64,000 nucleotides of DNA from Sebastes aleutianus. Its lineage: Eukaryota > Chordata > Actinopteri > Perciformes > Sebastidae. Shown in pieces: positions 11,561 through 23,171 of the stretch. Numbering within the stretch: the first letter of the stretch is position 1; each line of letters opens with the position of its first letter. The DNA is taken from assembly GCA_916700875.1 (NCBI GenBank), contig CAKAKS010000031.1, positions 16,893,148 to 16,957,147 on the forward strand, given 5' to 3'. The translations under genes and the position numbers were made by a program. The notes under the pieces are model-generated. The model did no database searches. It saw only the letters and a program-made list of their open reading frames with translations, and was not told where the DNA came from.

Positions 11561-13344
11561 TATTTCCCACTAGTGCAACTCTTCTGTTATTTATTTTTTT
11601 TTCGCATTAACTTCTTATACATGAAATAAATTGTGCTCAGACCTTTGTTTGTATGAGGGGACTATTCACTTTATAGCTACATACATCCGACATCACTTCT
11701 TTAGGGTCAAGAGTGCAACGCCTTCCCCCCATTGTTGTCTTTTAGTAAAAGAATTATCCTTCCACCACTGCTGTCAATTGTACTTCTACTTACAACACTG
11801 ATCACTTTAGTCTCCTCAGCAGGGGGCACACTCCCACCATCCGCCCCGGGAGCTGCTGATGCTGTGTTTTATCCTCTGATTGGCTCAAGATCACTAAAAA
11901 CCACAGCTCCCCCGCTCACAGCACTACACAGCGATACAGCGGCTCACCAAGCAGACATGTTTGGAGACAGATGGAGTCAGAGAGCATGTCGGGACTGTCT
12001 GAGATGAGCTTCACATCTGCCGCTCACAAGGAATCGGGCCACAGTCGGCCGGGGGATTACACGGTGGAAAAGAGGAGAGTCAGTAAGAATCCGAGTTCAA
12101 CTTTAACCCCTCTGACCCAGAGGTAAAAGAGCGCCGAGCGGCAGGGCAGAAAAGCCAGAGAGACAGGGCAGGTTTGTGAAGTGCATGAATGCAACCATGC
12201 AAGAAAGGTGGAATCTGTGCAGTCTGACTTAGATGCAGATCGACGCTGATGTTGTTTCTCACAAGCGTATTTTTAGTTAATCAAATTAATACAGCACACA
12301 CTCAACCATTGTAAATGACACACTTTCCGAACCACATCTACCATAATTAAATTTAATTAATGCACTGCACTTGATTAATTGGAAAGTGTGGGGTTTTGTA
12401 AAGCAGGCAAGCGGACACATTTGTGCACAGTATAGAATGCGCTCAGCGTTCATCAACATAACGGTAGACGCAGAGGAAAACAACGCACTTTTTTAATAAC
12501 TTGGACTTCGATGTAGAAGGGAAATTTCACCCACACGTGTACACGACACGTGAGATGAGTTCAGTAAGCAGCAGCAGCTATTTTAAACAGGCATATTGAT
12601 GGGATGATGGTAAATAAAACAGCCAATACGCTATCACTTCAAGTCAGACAGAGAACACCTACATGCAATAAGAATGTGAAAATTCACACTGATGTGATTC
12701 TTGAAGTTTTTAGGGACTAAAGTAGCAAACAGGAACACTTGCTTCTTGAATATGGGGGGCGGGGGGGGGGGGGGTTTGATGCTTGTTGAAGTGTCTTCAA
12801 CAGAGCTTAGACAAGAAAAAAGTGCCATACATCCTTTAGGTGGTGTTGTTATCATAATTGCTGCCTGAATTGTTTTTCCCCCAGCTGCAGTGACAGATAT
12901 TCACTTCTAAATGTCGCTTCTTGTATGGTACACAGTGAAGCAAGAAATAATCTACCTTGTACAATAGACCCGTTTTTCTCTTTTTTTAGGGGGGTAGAGG
13001 GGGTCTTAAGGGTGAGATAGCGGGTCAACATTATGTCACGCTGAAGCTAAGGAACCTGAAGATTAATTTGAGATGCAGCTCAGCACTGTGTGTCAAGTTG
13101 TTCTAGACATAAATCAAAAATAAACTTGAATTAATTAATTACTTCATTAATTAAAATAAATGTGTACGTGTATAAGGGCTTAGAACATTATAATGGAAGT
13201 ACAGTATATGATGGCCATTCATATGCTCTATTATATCTCATAACGTGTTGCAGCAATTTTGGGGTTGATACCATTTGTTACACCGATTTGGTGCTAAATT
13301 TCACCGGTTTTGACCACTCGAGAATTGATAAAAATGATCAATAG
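11561..13344. other. No gene recognised
   Basis: Non-coding. Open frames (for example 11732-12007 plus, 12286-12483 minus) carry no domain. A G-rich run is listed separately. Confidence 0.45.
12755..12775. repeat. G-rich run (G6-C-G14-like)
   Basis: A nearly pure G tract on the plus strand. Strong G-quadruplex potential and a likely length-error site in assembly. Confidence 0.85.
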
Positions 13345-13477
13345 TCCCATAATACCACATTAAGACACCAAGACCTTGAGGAACACCATGGAAAAAGCCA
13401 TGATGTGATTTGGTATCAAAAACGTTGACATTTGTAGATTTCTGCAAGAATTGCATTTTTCGGCGATTGGATGGCAA

Positions 13478-13994
13478 ACACTTCTGTTCTGGAAATTGCT
13501 CAGAAACCCCCTTATTGTCAATATACCTAGGAAAGCCATCCATCCTCTGAATGCCCTAGGTCTCACTATAGGAAATGGCTACTATGGGGACTAACATCAT
13601 TACACATGAATACAATTGGACTCGTTGGATCCACAAGAGTCTCAGCTTTCATGATACCCAATTTATGCAATTTCAAGATTGTTTAGAGACCCCAGTATGC
13701 AGAAATATTAAAATACACCATTTTAGTATATAGGCAAAAATAACACATTTATACTGCATTCAAAAAATCTGTCTGCAATTATCATAAAGTGAGCATGACT
13801 GTAAAGGGGAGACTTGTGGGTACCCATATAACCCATTTTCATTCAAATATGTTGAGGTCAGAGGTCAAGGGACCCCTTTGAAAATAGCCATGCCAGTTTT
13901 TCCTCGCCAAAATTTAGCCCAAATTTGGAGCGTTATTTAGCCTTCTTCCTGATTAGCATGACATTGTTGGTACCAATTGATTTCTTAGGTTTTC
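13478..13994 (+). repeat. Interspersed fish repeat, copy 1 (517 bp shared part)
   Basis: Aligns along its whole length with 15128-15647 at about 93% by eye. It includes GGTACCCATATAACCCATTT, GGTCAAGGGACCCCTTTGAA and TTTCTTAGGTTTTCTGGTTT, phrases I associate with a percomorph element whose outer part begins AGGGCTGTCAATCGATTAA. Unlike copy 2, this copy continues past the shared part on the right to about 14095 (AAAACTGAGCCTGC). No protein frame spans it. Confidence 0.85.
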
Positions 13995-14099
13995 TGGTTT
14001 CATATGATATCTGTACATTTACCCTAGCTCTAAAACTGAGCCTGCAACAGCCTCTGAAAGACAGTAAAGTGAGTGGGTCTCAGGGGTTAAGGGATCATC

Positions 14100-14984
14100 A
14101 ACATTTTATTTCATGATTTTTTCATCTGAACTGTCAATATATGTAAAACCCTTTTATTTGTTTTATATAGAATTATCCCTTCTTTTTTTTTTACAGGGTT
14201 TACTGAATGATATAAAACAATAAGATGGAAAAAACTCACAAGAACGAAATACATGATTGACAGAAAACTAAAACATGACAAAGGGTGTGATCGTGCGACA
14301 GGTGGGCTGGTGATGCCGTTTCACCGTGCAACATGGAAGTGTTTGACACAAGAACATAAAGCATGCCTGAGTTATGGAGTTTATATTTGGGGCACCTGTG
14401 ATCAAAAATGAAAAGGAGTGAATCTTCTTCCTCTGCCTTTGTGAAAAGGACGATTTCCTGGTGTTCAGCGGAACGCGACTCATTTCATTTTGAATTTAAA
14501 ATTGCCCCACATGCAGAGCTTCTCCTCAAGGCTATTTATGGTGAGCAACTGAAGCAGCCAACAGAGTAGTGTTTGAAAAATGAACAGAATAGCACCGAGC
14601 AGATTTTTCACACTTTAATACATTTGGCCAATCACTGCTGAAAATAGGCGGAGACTTAGTTGAAATTACAAAAGAAACTATCTTGCGATGGGATCACACC
14701 AGCCACAACGCCAAAACGGGTCAGGGGCTTAAAGTAGGGGTAGTAGTAACTTCAGCACCATGGACAGCACCATGGATTTATCAACACACAGCACAGTTAG
14801 GCTACTCTCTCTGCTACTAGGGGATGGAGAGGGGGGATGGCAGGTTAACAAGGGGGATGCATTTTGGTCATTGTGCTAACAAACCTAACCTCAAATCGCC
14901 TACTGCCTGTAAAGTTTTGTGACTGTACTGTATCTTGCACGGTTGTGATGCTATCGTGGTCACAAAATCTGCCCACAGACATCC
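14100..14984. other. No gene recognised
   Basis: Non-coding, with no repeat I can delimit. Confidence 0.4.
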
Positions 14985-15810
14985 ATTATTTGCTCATCCT
15001 GTTCAGGGTCGCGGGGAGCTGACATTGGGCGAAAGCAGGGTACACCCTGGACATGTCGCCAGACTATCACATGGCTGACACATAGAGAGAGTCAACCATT
15101 CACGCTCACATTCACACCTACACCACTACACTTCTGTTCTGGAAACTGCTCAGAAACCCCGTTATTGTCAATCTACCTAGGAAAGCCATCCATCCTCTGA
15201 ATGCCCTAGGTCTCACTATATGAAATGGCTACTATGGGGACTAACATCATTACACATGAATACAACTGGACTCACTGGATCCACAAGAGTCTCAGCTTTA
15301 CATTGATACCCAAGTTATGTAATTTCAAGATTGTTTAGAGACCCCAGTATGCAGAAATATTCAAATACACCATTTTAGTATATAGGCAAAAATAACACAT
15401 TTATACAGCATTCAAAAAATCTGCCTGGGATTATCATAAAGTGAGCATGAATGTTAAGGGGAGACTGGTGGGTACCCAAAGAACCCATTTTCATTCACAT
15501 TATGTTGAGTTCAGAGGTCAAGGGACCCCTTTGAAAATAGCCATGCCTGTTTTTCCTTACCAAAATTTAGCCCAAATTTGGAACGTTATTTAGTCTTCTT
15601 CCTGACTAGCATGACATTGTTGGAACCAATTGATTTCTTAGGTTTTCACGCTCACATTTACACCTAAGGGCAATTTAGAGTCAACAATTAACCTAACCTG
15701 CATGTCCATGGACAGTGGGAGGCACGCTAACACGGGGAGAACATGCAAGCGCCACACAGAAGTGTCCTGCGACCCGGCAGTGCTAACCATTGCCCCACTG
15801 TGCCGCCCTT
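14985..15810 (+). mobile_element. Fish retroposon, interrupted by a 524-bp insertion
   Basis: The left part (to 15120) reads TCAGGGTCGCGGGGAGCTG, GGGTACACCCTGGACATGTC and GACACATAGAGAGAGTCAAC; the right part (from 15645) reads GGGCAATTTAGAGTCAACAA, AACCTAACCTGCATGTCCAT and CACGGGGAGAACATGCAAG. Together they form the well-known fish repeat in this order with nothing missing between. The interrupting DNA is listed separately. No coding frame. Confidence 0.8.
15121..15644 (+). repeat. Repeat copy 2, nested between 22-bp direct duplications
   Basis: This copy of the 13478-13994 repeat lies inside the retroposon. The retroposon sequence at 15099-15120 is repeated at 15645-15666 with one mismatch, so the insertion created a 22-bp duplication. 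Copy 2 stops at both ends inside the family: copy 1 goes on beyond it on the right. That argues for capture of a fragment during repair, although a truncated mobile copy is possible. Confidence 0.8.
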
Positions 15811-16744
15811 CCGTCTACAGACAGACATACATAAATATATACACCTGGCAAAGTACTCAAAGCCATTTCTGTGGTATAGTTCCCGCTACAGTAGGTGTCA
15901 CCAGGACTATATTTTTCCATGATGACTCACACACAGATTCCCAAGGTGAAAACAATACCGTCACTGTCGCAGCTGGTAAACATAGGGACACATTCCCCTC
16001 CCTCCCCACGTGCAGCAGCCTTTAGACACCTCAAAGTTGGATACCACTTTAACCTGACGAGCTAGAGCACAAGTGGTCAGGCTTGTAAGGTGATCTGCTC
16101 ACAGTGTGCATTTAAGCGATATATGGCGACAGTGTTGCATAGCAGGAGGATGACTCAAAAACACAACTGCACAAGATAAGACGGAGCAGTTTCAGGCCAA
16201 GTGTGGGCACCCAGAAAAGAGGCAATGACAAGTTATCCCATAGCCAACTGTGAAGTATATAACGCTAAAATGAAACCTTTATATTTTACACAGTGTTCAC
16301 TTGAATTGTCAGTGATTAATTTTAATTAGTCCAGATTTTAACACTAGCACCACTTCATCTTCATTTATTTCTTGTGCTGTCCACCCACTCACTGTGGTTT
16401 TAAGTTGAGCAAATACCACATATTTATTAACTTTTTTTTCTCTCTCTTTTTCCTTTTAATTTTGTCTTTTTTATTTAACAACTATTACGCACTGATGCTG
16501 ACCTTTTGAACACAAATTTATTTTCCTTGTAATATTATTTTGTTTTCATTAAACAAACAGAAACCCTTCTGTTAAATTTAATTTTTAGGTTTGTGCATAT
16601 CAAATAGCGTGGTTGAATACCAAAATAAATTAATTAAGAACTGATAAACAAATGAGACTTCATTATATATTTAATTTGCATATTTTTATTTTCTTAGACA
16701 TTACATTTGTTCCAGCTTTCCCTAGGTATCACCATGTGTTTCTT
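15811..16744. other. No gene recognised
   Basis: Non-coding, becoming very AT-rich after 16260. Confidence 0.45.
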
Positions 16745-16993
16745 ATGGAGCCTGCCGAAATCAAAAATAAATAAATACATGACTCAATAAATAAATAAAT
16801 ACATAAATAAATATGCCATTAAATGTACCAAAAAAGAAATGAAGGCATTAATCAATTGGTAAAATGTGACATAAATTGATACTGTTTTTATTTGGTTCTT
16901 TATTTATTTACCTTTGCATTAATTCCCTATCTATCTACTCTTCTATTTAATTTTCCCTTTTATTTATTTATTTTGGATTTTGGCAGGTTCCAT
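16745..16993. mobile_element. Small inverted-repeat element (MITE-like), AATA-rich
   Basis: The left end ATGGAGCCTGCC and, after CGAAATCAAAA, AATAAATAAAT are mirrored at the right by ATTTATTTATT, TTGGATTTTGGC and AGGTTCCAT. The inverted repeat spans about 30-35 bp with a few mismatches. Internal AAATA and TTTAT tracts extend the fold. About 250 bp, no frame. No target duplication is clear. Confidence 0.6.
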
Positions 16994-17359
16994 CCTCTTC
17001 TTCGGTGTGCCTGCGTGGAGTTAAAACATTATTCAGACTGTGAACCTCTTAAGACTCAGCTCCATTAAGCTTTTAAACAGACTAATACATAGCAAGCAGA
17101 GTGAAGGTGGCCTCATATCCCACCATGCAGTGGCAGAAATGAGAAATAAGCAGAATTAGCAGTCAGTGTAGCCAGCCACAAACACCTCTGAGCCCCCCAT
17201 CCATATATCTTAACCCTCATACAAACACCCTCATTACTGGATTTGAAAGATCCTGCTGGTTCATTAACAACAGCATTAATAAGTAGTTTGTAGGTCAAGC
17301 GTTTGATGCACTTCGTCTTTTCCGAATGGACCTTTGATTCGCGGAGTCGCCGCCACAAA
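16994..17359. other. No gene recognised
   Basis: Non-coding; an 81-codon minus-strand frame at 17113-17358 has no domain. Confidence 0.4.
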
Positions 17360-17600
17360 GTCCCCGGCCTTCACGCTCGGTGCGGCTCATATGGATTGGT
17401 ACGCATGCCAGGAGAGCAAGCTGGGGACAACGAGCTACAGCGTGACCCTTCACCCTAAAGAGCTCCCTGACCAGAGCCCCCTAATTGGCTGCTTTTCCCC
17501 CCTCAGACTGTGTTACCCATTCCAATTACAGCCCAGTGTTTGCATGCTGCTGAGCACAGTGGAGAGCTGCAGACAGATCAGGCACAAATGAGGGGATCAG
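17360..17600. promoter_or_regulatory. Possible conserved noncoding element
   Basis: GC-balanced, repeat-free stretch with CCTAATTGGCTG, TTCCAATTACAGCCC and TTTGCATGC words (homeodomain, NF-Y/CCAAT and octamer-like). Competing short frames on both strands argue against coding. Inference only. Confidence 0.25.
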
Positions 17601-18283
17601 ACACTGGAGCAAAGACATGAAGAGGACACGGAGTGCATTTACTCAAGTGGTCTGCTTAGGTATCACCCAAATTGTATACTATTTTCCAATACACTCTATG
17701 AAAAAAAAAGCATAACTACATATCTCAGGGTCTTCAGCTACTCGGCAATTATATTAATTATATATTGCATCGTATTGATTCTCCTGCTCCAGTTCTGCTT
17801 TTAAATAGTCTGATTTATAAATAATAGCACAAAAAACAAATTCCAATTAATTTCCAGAGCTAACTGTTGTCAAAATCCTCCAAAATCACCATACGCCCAG
17901 GTGCTGCCTAAGGGCACGGTCACATATGCACGAACAAAGTACAAAATTATAATACTTTGTTACAGTACTTAAGTATTTTTTGGGGTATATCTGTACTTTA
18001 CTTGAGCTTTTATACTTCTGTGAACTTTCACTTTTACTCCACTACATTTCCCCCAAGCATCTTCGTTACTCGTTACTATTGCAAGCAAACAGTACTCCTA
18101 AAGCCGGAGTTAAGTTTTGATTACCGCTCAAGTCCAGGCAGGTTGCATGTAAGATCATGCTACTTGCGACTACAAGGGAAGAAAAACTGCTCTATCAATC
18201 TTTTAAGTTGTGACGACCTTGTTTTTCTTCAAGTGTAATGTAGCCTCCATTTTTAAAGTAGTGTACATGCAAAGAGGAATAAT

Positions 18284-18473
18284 AAGGGCACAGTCACACA
18301 TGCGTGTTAGTGACCGTCGCATGCTGAGGATATTTTCGAACTGAAAGTACACCAAAGTGAACTGCATTTTGAATGCTAAGATGCAAATTTGCTTGGCAAC
18401 CGGAAGCAAATGTTTTTTCGCACTTTTGCTCGCATAGAACGGAAGTGAACTGGAATGTGTGACCATCCCATAA
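18284..18473. mobile_element. MITE-like element of about 190 bp
   Basis: The left end GGGCACAGTCACACATGC is mirrored by GGAATGTGTGACCATCCC at the right. A second, solitary left end (GGGCACGGTCACATATGC) lies at 17913-17931. CpG-rich core, no frame. Confidence 0.5.
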
Positions 18474-18549
18474 ACTTCATAAATCTCAAAATTCTGACTT
18501 GCTTGTCCGGTATTTTTTGACCCACCCATCCAGCCCAACCTCCTCGCCT

Positions 18550-18690
18550 CTCTTTAGATTTCTTGGTTCACGATTAAGTGAATTACAAAAAAATTGATTT
18601 TGTGGGATACATACGAATTAGAGTACATTATTTTCCGTAGGTATAGCTACAAACAGTGTATGAGACCAGCCTGCCTACATCAAGTGGCTA
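18550..18690 (-). repeat. SINE-like family fragment, copy 1
   Basis: Carries, in reverse, the head of the family seen at 52783: ATTTTCCGTAGGTATAGCTA then AAACAGTGTATGAGACCAGC. Only the head and part of the next segment remain. Confidence 0.6.
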
Positions 18691-19010
18691 AGTGCATAAT
18701 TAGGTTTTGATACCTAATTACATTTTACTGATATATTTTATTACTTTTACTTTGAAAGCAGGACTTTTACTTGTAATGAAGTACACTGTTGTGTTTCTAT
18801 TTTTGCTACGGCAAAAGATCTGAATGCCTCTCACCCCACTGGGAGAGAAGAGATAGGAGACGCATGAGGGAATGGAATGAAACAGAGAAGGAACAGCGGG
18901 GTTCACAATCCATTCAGAGCTGGGCAACATCTGTCCCACCTAAAAAAAAAAATTGGGCTAAGAGAGAAATGAAGGACTGAGGTGGATGGGAGAGAATTGG
19001 AGAGCACCAT

Positions 19011-19012
<2 letters not shown>

Positions 19013-19045
<33 letters not shown>
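19013..19045. repeat. (GA)n microsatellite
   Basis: About 14 GA units, ending GACAGAGGGG. Confidence 0.9.
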
Positions 19046-19050
<5 letters not shown>

Positions 19051-19239
19051 GGGGTGAGAGCGCAAATAAGAAATCTTAACACAGAAAGGGGAAGATGGAA
19101 GTGGAAATGAATAAGTGCGGGCAGTCGGTGAGTTGTCTGATCAGGAGGACGGGCTCCTATCACACACATGCTGTCAGTGCAGGACGGAGACAGGCCTGAT
19201 GGATTTGTATGATAGATGTGTGGACGCATGGAGCCGCGG

Positions 19240-19490
19240 CCCCAGCTGCTGGGCTTAATGAAATGTGTCCCACTACAAGATAGAGCGCTCTGATTTAAAC
19301 ACATCCTGCCACGCTATTCCTCTTCTCCCTAATACAGCCAGAAAGAGCCGACGCCGCCATCGGGCCCCCTTCTCTCTGTTTGTCTTCCTATTTGAAAGTC
19401 AGCTTTTTCATTTGGAACCAATCCGTTGCCTCTCGCCTCGCGCCCGAAATGAATCATGCCGCTGTTCTGTGCACCTGTAGATCATTGACA
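19240..19490. promoter_or_regulatory. Possible conserved noncoding element
   Basis: GC-balanced, repeat-free stretch with CTTAATGAAAT, TGATTTAAAC, AATGAATCATGCC and ATCATTGACAAG words. No supported frame. Inference only. Confidence 0.2.
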
Positions 19491-20139
19491 AGTCAAACTT
19501 GATCTAAAATGTGCTTTGTTGTTTTTTGTTTTAAGCCCGAGTCTCATCTTCTGCTCCAGTGCACCTTCAGCATGTGTCAGGTTTAAAACTGTTCATCATT
19601 CTAAATCAGCATTTTAATGAACTGAGGACATAAAATAAAAAAGACTGTAGGAGATTTCAATTTTTGATGTAGTTGGAACAAGAGAGAGAAAGACAGTAGA
19701 GAGAGGATTTTCTTCTACTTTTATCACTGGCTCTCATTTCTTCTCCCCTGTGGCGTCCATGTTTTCCCTGTAGCCTCCTCTCCTTCCCCACTCATGTCCC
19801 TCTCTGTCACTTCGCCCTCACTCCTCCTGCCTCTCTTTCTCTCTGTGCATGTTCTCCCTCGGGGGCTCGGTAGTCCTGTTTTTCTGCAGGAGTTCAGGGC
19901 ACGAGGCCAAGGAGAGTCCTCGTCAGCCAAGTGTTCATAAAGCTTTCTGCCATGTCAACAAGGACAAACTGTTCCTTTCTCTTATACTTCCCAGATCCCA
20001 AATTTCCAACATCGCTAACCTTTTTCACTCAAAGGCCAGCCCACGTCTCTACAATCAGTGTCCTTCGCCCCGGCTCATCTGTGTGTACAACGTCTGTGTA
20101 TATGTGTGTGGATCGCCGAAAGCCCCGCTTCCTCCCCCG
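19491..20139. other. No gene recognised
   Basis: CT-rich in 19680-19860. Two overlapping plus-strand frames at 19849-20149 have no domain and are not called. Confidence 0.4.
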
Positions 20140-20275
20140 GAATAATTGATTTAACAAATTGCCGGCCATGTTTCATTCTGAGGAAGTGACAGGAGCAAAG
20201 CGGGGAGACGGAGCCAGGAGATTAATTAGGAAACAAAGTCATCTTTATGGAAATTAAATGCATCCTCTGATGATA
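20140..20275. promoter_or_regulatory. Possible conserved noncoding element
   Basis: Compact cluster of AATAATTGATTTAAC, GAGATTAATTAGGAAAC, AACAAAGTCATC and GGAAATTAAATGC: homeodomain (ATTAATTA), SOX/TCF (AACAAAG) and AP-1-like words within 130 bp. Among the most enhancer-like pieces of the window, but unproven. Confidence 0.28.
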
Positions 20276-21369
20276 GCCTTCCTTTCCCATCAGTCTGTCG
20301 GGTTTCGTCCCTTGTGCACTATAAAGGACTGGGAGGCCTCCAGAACATCACAGAGATGTCTGCAAGGCGCCAAAGCCCGGCGCCTACACAGCACCCCTTT
20401 AGCAATGCCAACTCCAGCTCCCACTTTCATGGGTGATGTGTTTTGGACTACATCATTGGAAAGCACTGAACCCAGAAAAAACAGCTGCTCCTGAAAACAA
20501 TGCTGTATCCTCTTCCGGAGGGGGAATAAAATGCAATAAAAGAGTGGCCTGCATAAAAATCAACCTCATATCTCGCACTGCCAGTTCCTGCATATGTGCA
20601 TGGTTCTCTATAGAGCATTTGGTATAACAAGCTCCCGAGAGACGGCACATCAACTGCACGAGTGTGCATGGTAAAACTAGTACCCATTAAGTTTACTGCA
20701 TACTTTCATGTGACACTGTGCCCTTCTGATTGTAGGTGTGGGATTAACTCTGCTCGGCACGCAGCTCTCTTCAACAACCAGTCCTTCTGCCAACTTGCAG
20801 CAGCACATCTAACCTTGATTTTTTTTTTGTGCTTGGTTGAGAGAACTCTGAATATGCATAACATACCTGACTGACCACAATGTCAGCCTGAGAGCAGATT
20901 GGATTGAATTAGTCAGAAAGGGAGACTCAAAACAACAACAACAACATCACCAACAGAAAATCCCAGAGGACCAATCTCTCTGTCTGGATTGATCCGCAGG
21001 GTGTCTGTTTTTCCTCCCTTCTCTTTCTTTTTTTTCATGGCGTGGTTTGATAACAGCAGTCATCCACCTCCTCTCAGATTCCACAATAGATGACTGGAGG
21101 TAGGCCATTACCAGAGACAAAAATCAATGGGCGACAGGGGTGGATTCAGGCTCGCTCGTGTGTGTCATCAAGCTTTATTCGATGGGGGAGACCATTCGAC
21201 ACAGTGGAGTGCAACACACACACCACGTCAAAAAATGATCTAAAGTCAACAGAAGATTACAGATTACACTGACACCACATCCTCATCCAACAACAGCATG
21301 AAACGTCCTTGCAAAAGTTCTTTGAACAAATCAAATGTTCTTTGAATAAAATATCACTACACTTATGTA
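20276..21369. other. No gene recognised
   Basis: Non-coding. Several 60-80 codon frames on both strands overlap each other at 20433-20687 and none shows a domain. Confidence 0.4.
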
Positions 21370-21775
21370 AAGAATAATCTTCCCGCGGTATCGAGGTCGC
21401 CCGCCCCGAACCAATCGCGAGCCGAGCACGGCAGCAGCTTGTTAGCGAGAGAGAGTCACAGCTGTCAATCATGACGTCTCAACCCCGTTTTATAGCATCA
21501 AATAACTAATTAAAACCAAACTTATCGGAAAAATGAACACATGAACATTCATCAGCGTGATAAGAACTACCTAAAATGACAGAAACCATCTTTGGGAAAA
21601 ACATTTTTGACTTGTACTTTAACTTTTTGGCCCATGTCCCATTCACTAACATGGAGCGGGTTGGAATTATGACCTATACTGCAGCCAGCCACCAGGGGGT
21701 GATCAAGATGTTTTGGCTTCACTTTAGAGGAGCTGTCATGTCGTCCATCTTTATAAAGAGTCTATGCGAGAAACT
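21370..21775. repeat. Fish interspersed repeat
   Basis: Contains the phrases GCTGTCAATCATGACGTCTC, CTAATTAAAACCAAACTTAT, GACAGAAACCATCTTTGGGA, CCAGCCACCAGGGGGTGATC and AGCTGTCATGTCGTCCATCT in the order known to me from many fish loci. Non-coding. Confidence 0.75.
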
Positions 21776-22215
21776 TTGATTTTGGCGGTCCCTTTAGAAA
21801 ACCTCTCACTTTACTGCAGCAGGGTCTGACAGTCTGCCCCTCGCAGTCCTGGTTCTGGTTCTCCCGTGCCTCCTCTCCCTCCAGTGGGCCCAGACAGCCA
21901 ATGGCCTGGGCTTCGAGCAGCGTGGTGTCGGTGGCGGCTACCAGTGGGGACTGGCGGAGCAGCGAGGTGAAGCTCCTCTCCTGGCCGGAGGATGAAGCTG
22001 CTGCCGAGCGCAGATATCTCCACCTCCCTACGCCGGAGCTCTGACTCCAGGTTGAAGGTGGCAGCGAAGCCGGATCTGGGTCTGTCCGGCTGGTTGCTGC
22101 CGGAGGCCCCGCTGGACTCTGTGCTGAAGGAGTTTCTGGTGAACCTGCATGATTTTGTCTTATTTCGCAAGGAATTGGACCCAGTGGCACCGAAGACAGG
22201 CATTAAGAATCTTCT
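21776..22215. other. GC-rich, CpG-containing segment, nature unknown
   Basis: Sharply richer in GC than its surroundings and directly joined to the repeat at 21370-21775, of which it may be a part. Long open frames occur in at least three frames at once: minus 21762-22190 (142 codons), minus 21811-22203 (130 codons) and plus 21992-22318 (108 codons). That is expected where stop codons are rare because of composition, so no gene is called. The words AGTTACTTACGTAGG-like near 22235 mark the return to AT-rich DNA. Confidence 0.45.
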
Positions 22216-23130
22216 CGCTAATGGTCTCGTTTACTTACGTAGGTTGTATAAATTGAGACTGTTTCACAACCAGTTAAAAGTTCCTCATAGTCACTTAAAT
22301 CAACAACTTTTGGTCTAAAATGCTGCAAACACATTACCAGTTATGTTTTACCCAGGTAAGACTGATTGCTATGGCATGTTAGAAGTGTTCATTGGAAAAA
22401 AAAGAACTATAATAACTTACCAGAACTCCACTAAAACCATTTGTTACCTATAAAAAGTTTTCTCTCAAAGTAGATCCCAAAGGCTGTGGCTGAATTTTCT
22501 TTCCAAAAATGAAAAACAGACATTGCACTTTAGTTTTATTATAGTTTTCTCTAGAGACACATTTTCCTAACAGTGTACATGACATCTCCACCTCGAGGGT
22601 GTGAGAGCCTATAGAATTATCAGTGTCCTTTTTATGTGTGCATGTTAATGTTCCTCGTAGCTCATGTGATCATGCGAAACTGGAGAAGCAAAGGGGCCAA
22701 TTAGAATAACCATCATTACGCCCTAATCATCTGGGGTTGCACACCGAGAAATGAAAATTAGGATGGTGCTGAGTTTGTCCATCCCCAGGGGTCCTGGAGC
22801 ATCTCCGCTGCACTGCCTCCCAAGCTGTTTTTATGTCTCACTGTGCCATTTCTGCTCCTGCCTTCTCATCCCCCACCTCCCCTTGCTCCCTCTCTCTGTA
22901 TCCATTTCATTTTTTTGCTCCTCTTTTTTATTGTCCCCGGCCACCCATGAGCTCTTCTGTGCTGTCGTTGTGGAAGATCTTTCAGGTGCAATTTCTCCCC
23001 TGGTAAATAAGTGTTGTGACAGGAGGAGACATGTTGGAGAAATGCTCAAGCCCGATGAGTGGAGCGAAACACCTTGGAAATCCTCTTGCAGCAGCGTCCC
23101 AAGGGTTATTTCCCTCTGTGGTTTGAATGG
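22216..23130. other. No gene recognised
   Basis: Non-coding. The 154-codon plus frame from 22751 runs through CT-rich and GT-repeat DNA and is matched by a 120-codon frame on the other strand; neither is supported. Confidence 0.45.
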
Positions 23131-23137
23131 TCTCTCT

Positions 23138-23169
<32 letters not shown>
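23131..23169. repeat. (CT)n(GT)n microsatellite
   Basis: A short CT run followed by about 15 GT units. Confidence 0.9.

Positions 23170-23171
<2 letters not shown>

Larger units (their letters stand above)
17941..18790. mobile_element. Second hAT-like remnant, split by other repeats
   Basis: The left part (17941-18115) has GTACTTAAGTATTTTTTGGG, TGTACTTTACTTGAGC and CTTTTACTCCACTACATTTC; the right part (18715-18790) has TTACTTTTACTTTGAAAGC and ACTTTTACTTGTAATGAAG. Between them lie an inverted-repeat element and a piece of the SINE-like family. It resembles the family at 30517-31047 but is much more decayed. Confidence 0.5.

Noticed and set aside
18903..19304. 133-codon minus-strand frame with a Ser-Leu repeat
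   Set aside because: The SL repeat is the translation of the (GA)n microsatellite; the flanks show no domain.
21762..22203. Overlapping 142- and 130-codon minus frames
   Set aside because: Stop codons are scarce because of high GC; three frames are open at once, so none is preferred.
22235..22260. let-7-like word TAGGTTGTATA
   Set aside because: Only part of the mature sequence matches and no hairpin partner is found nearby.
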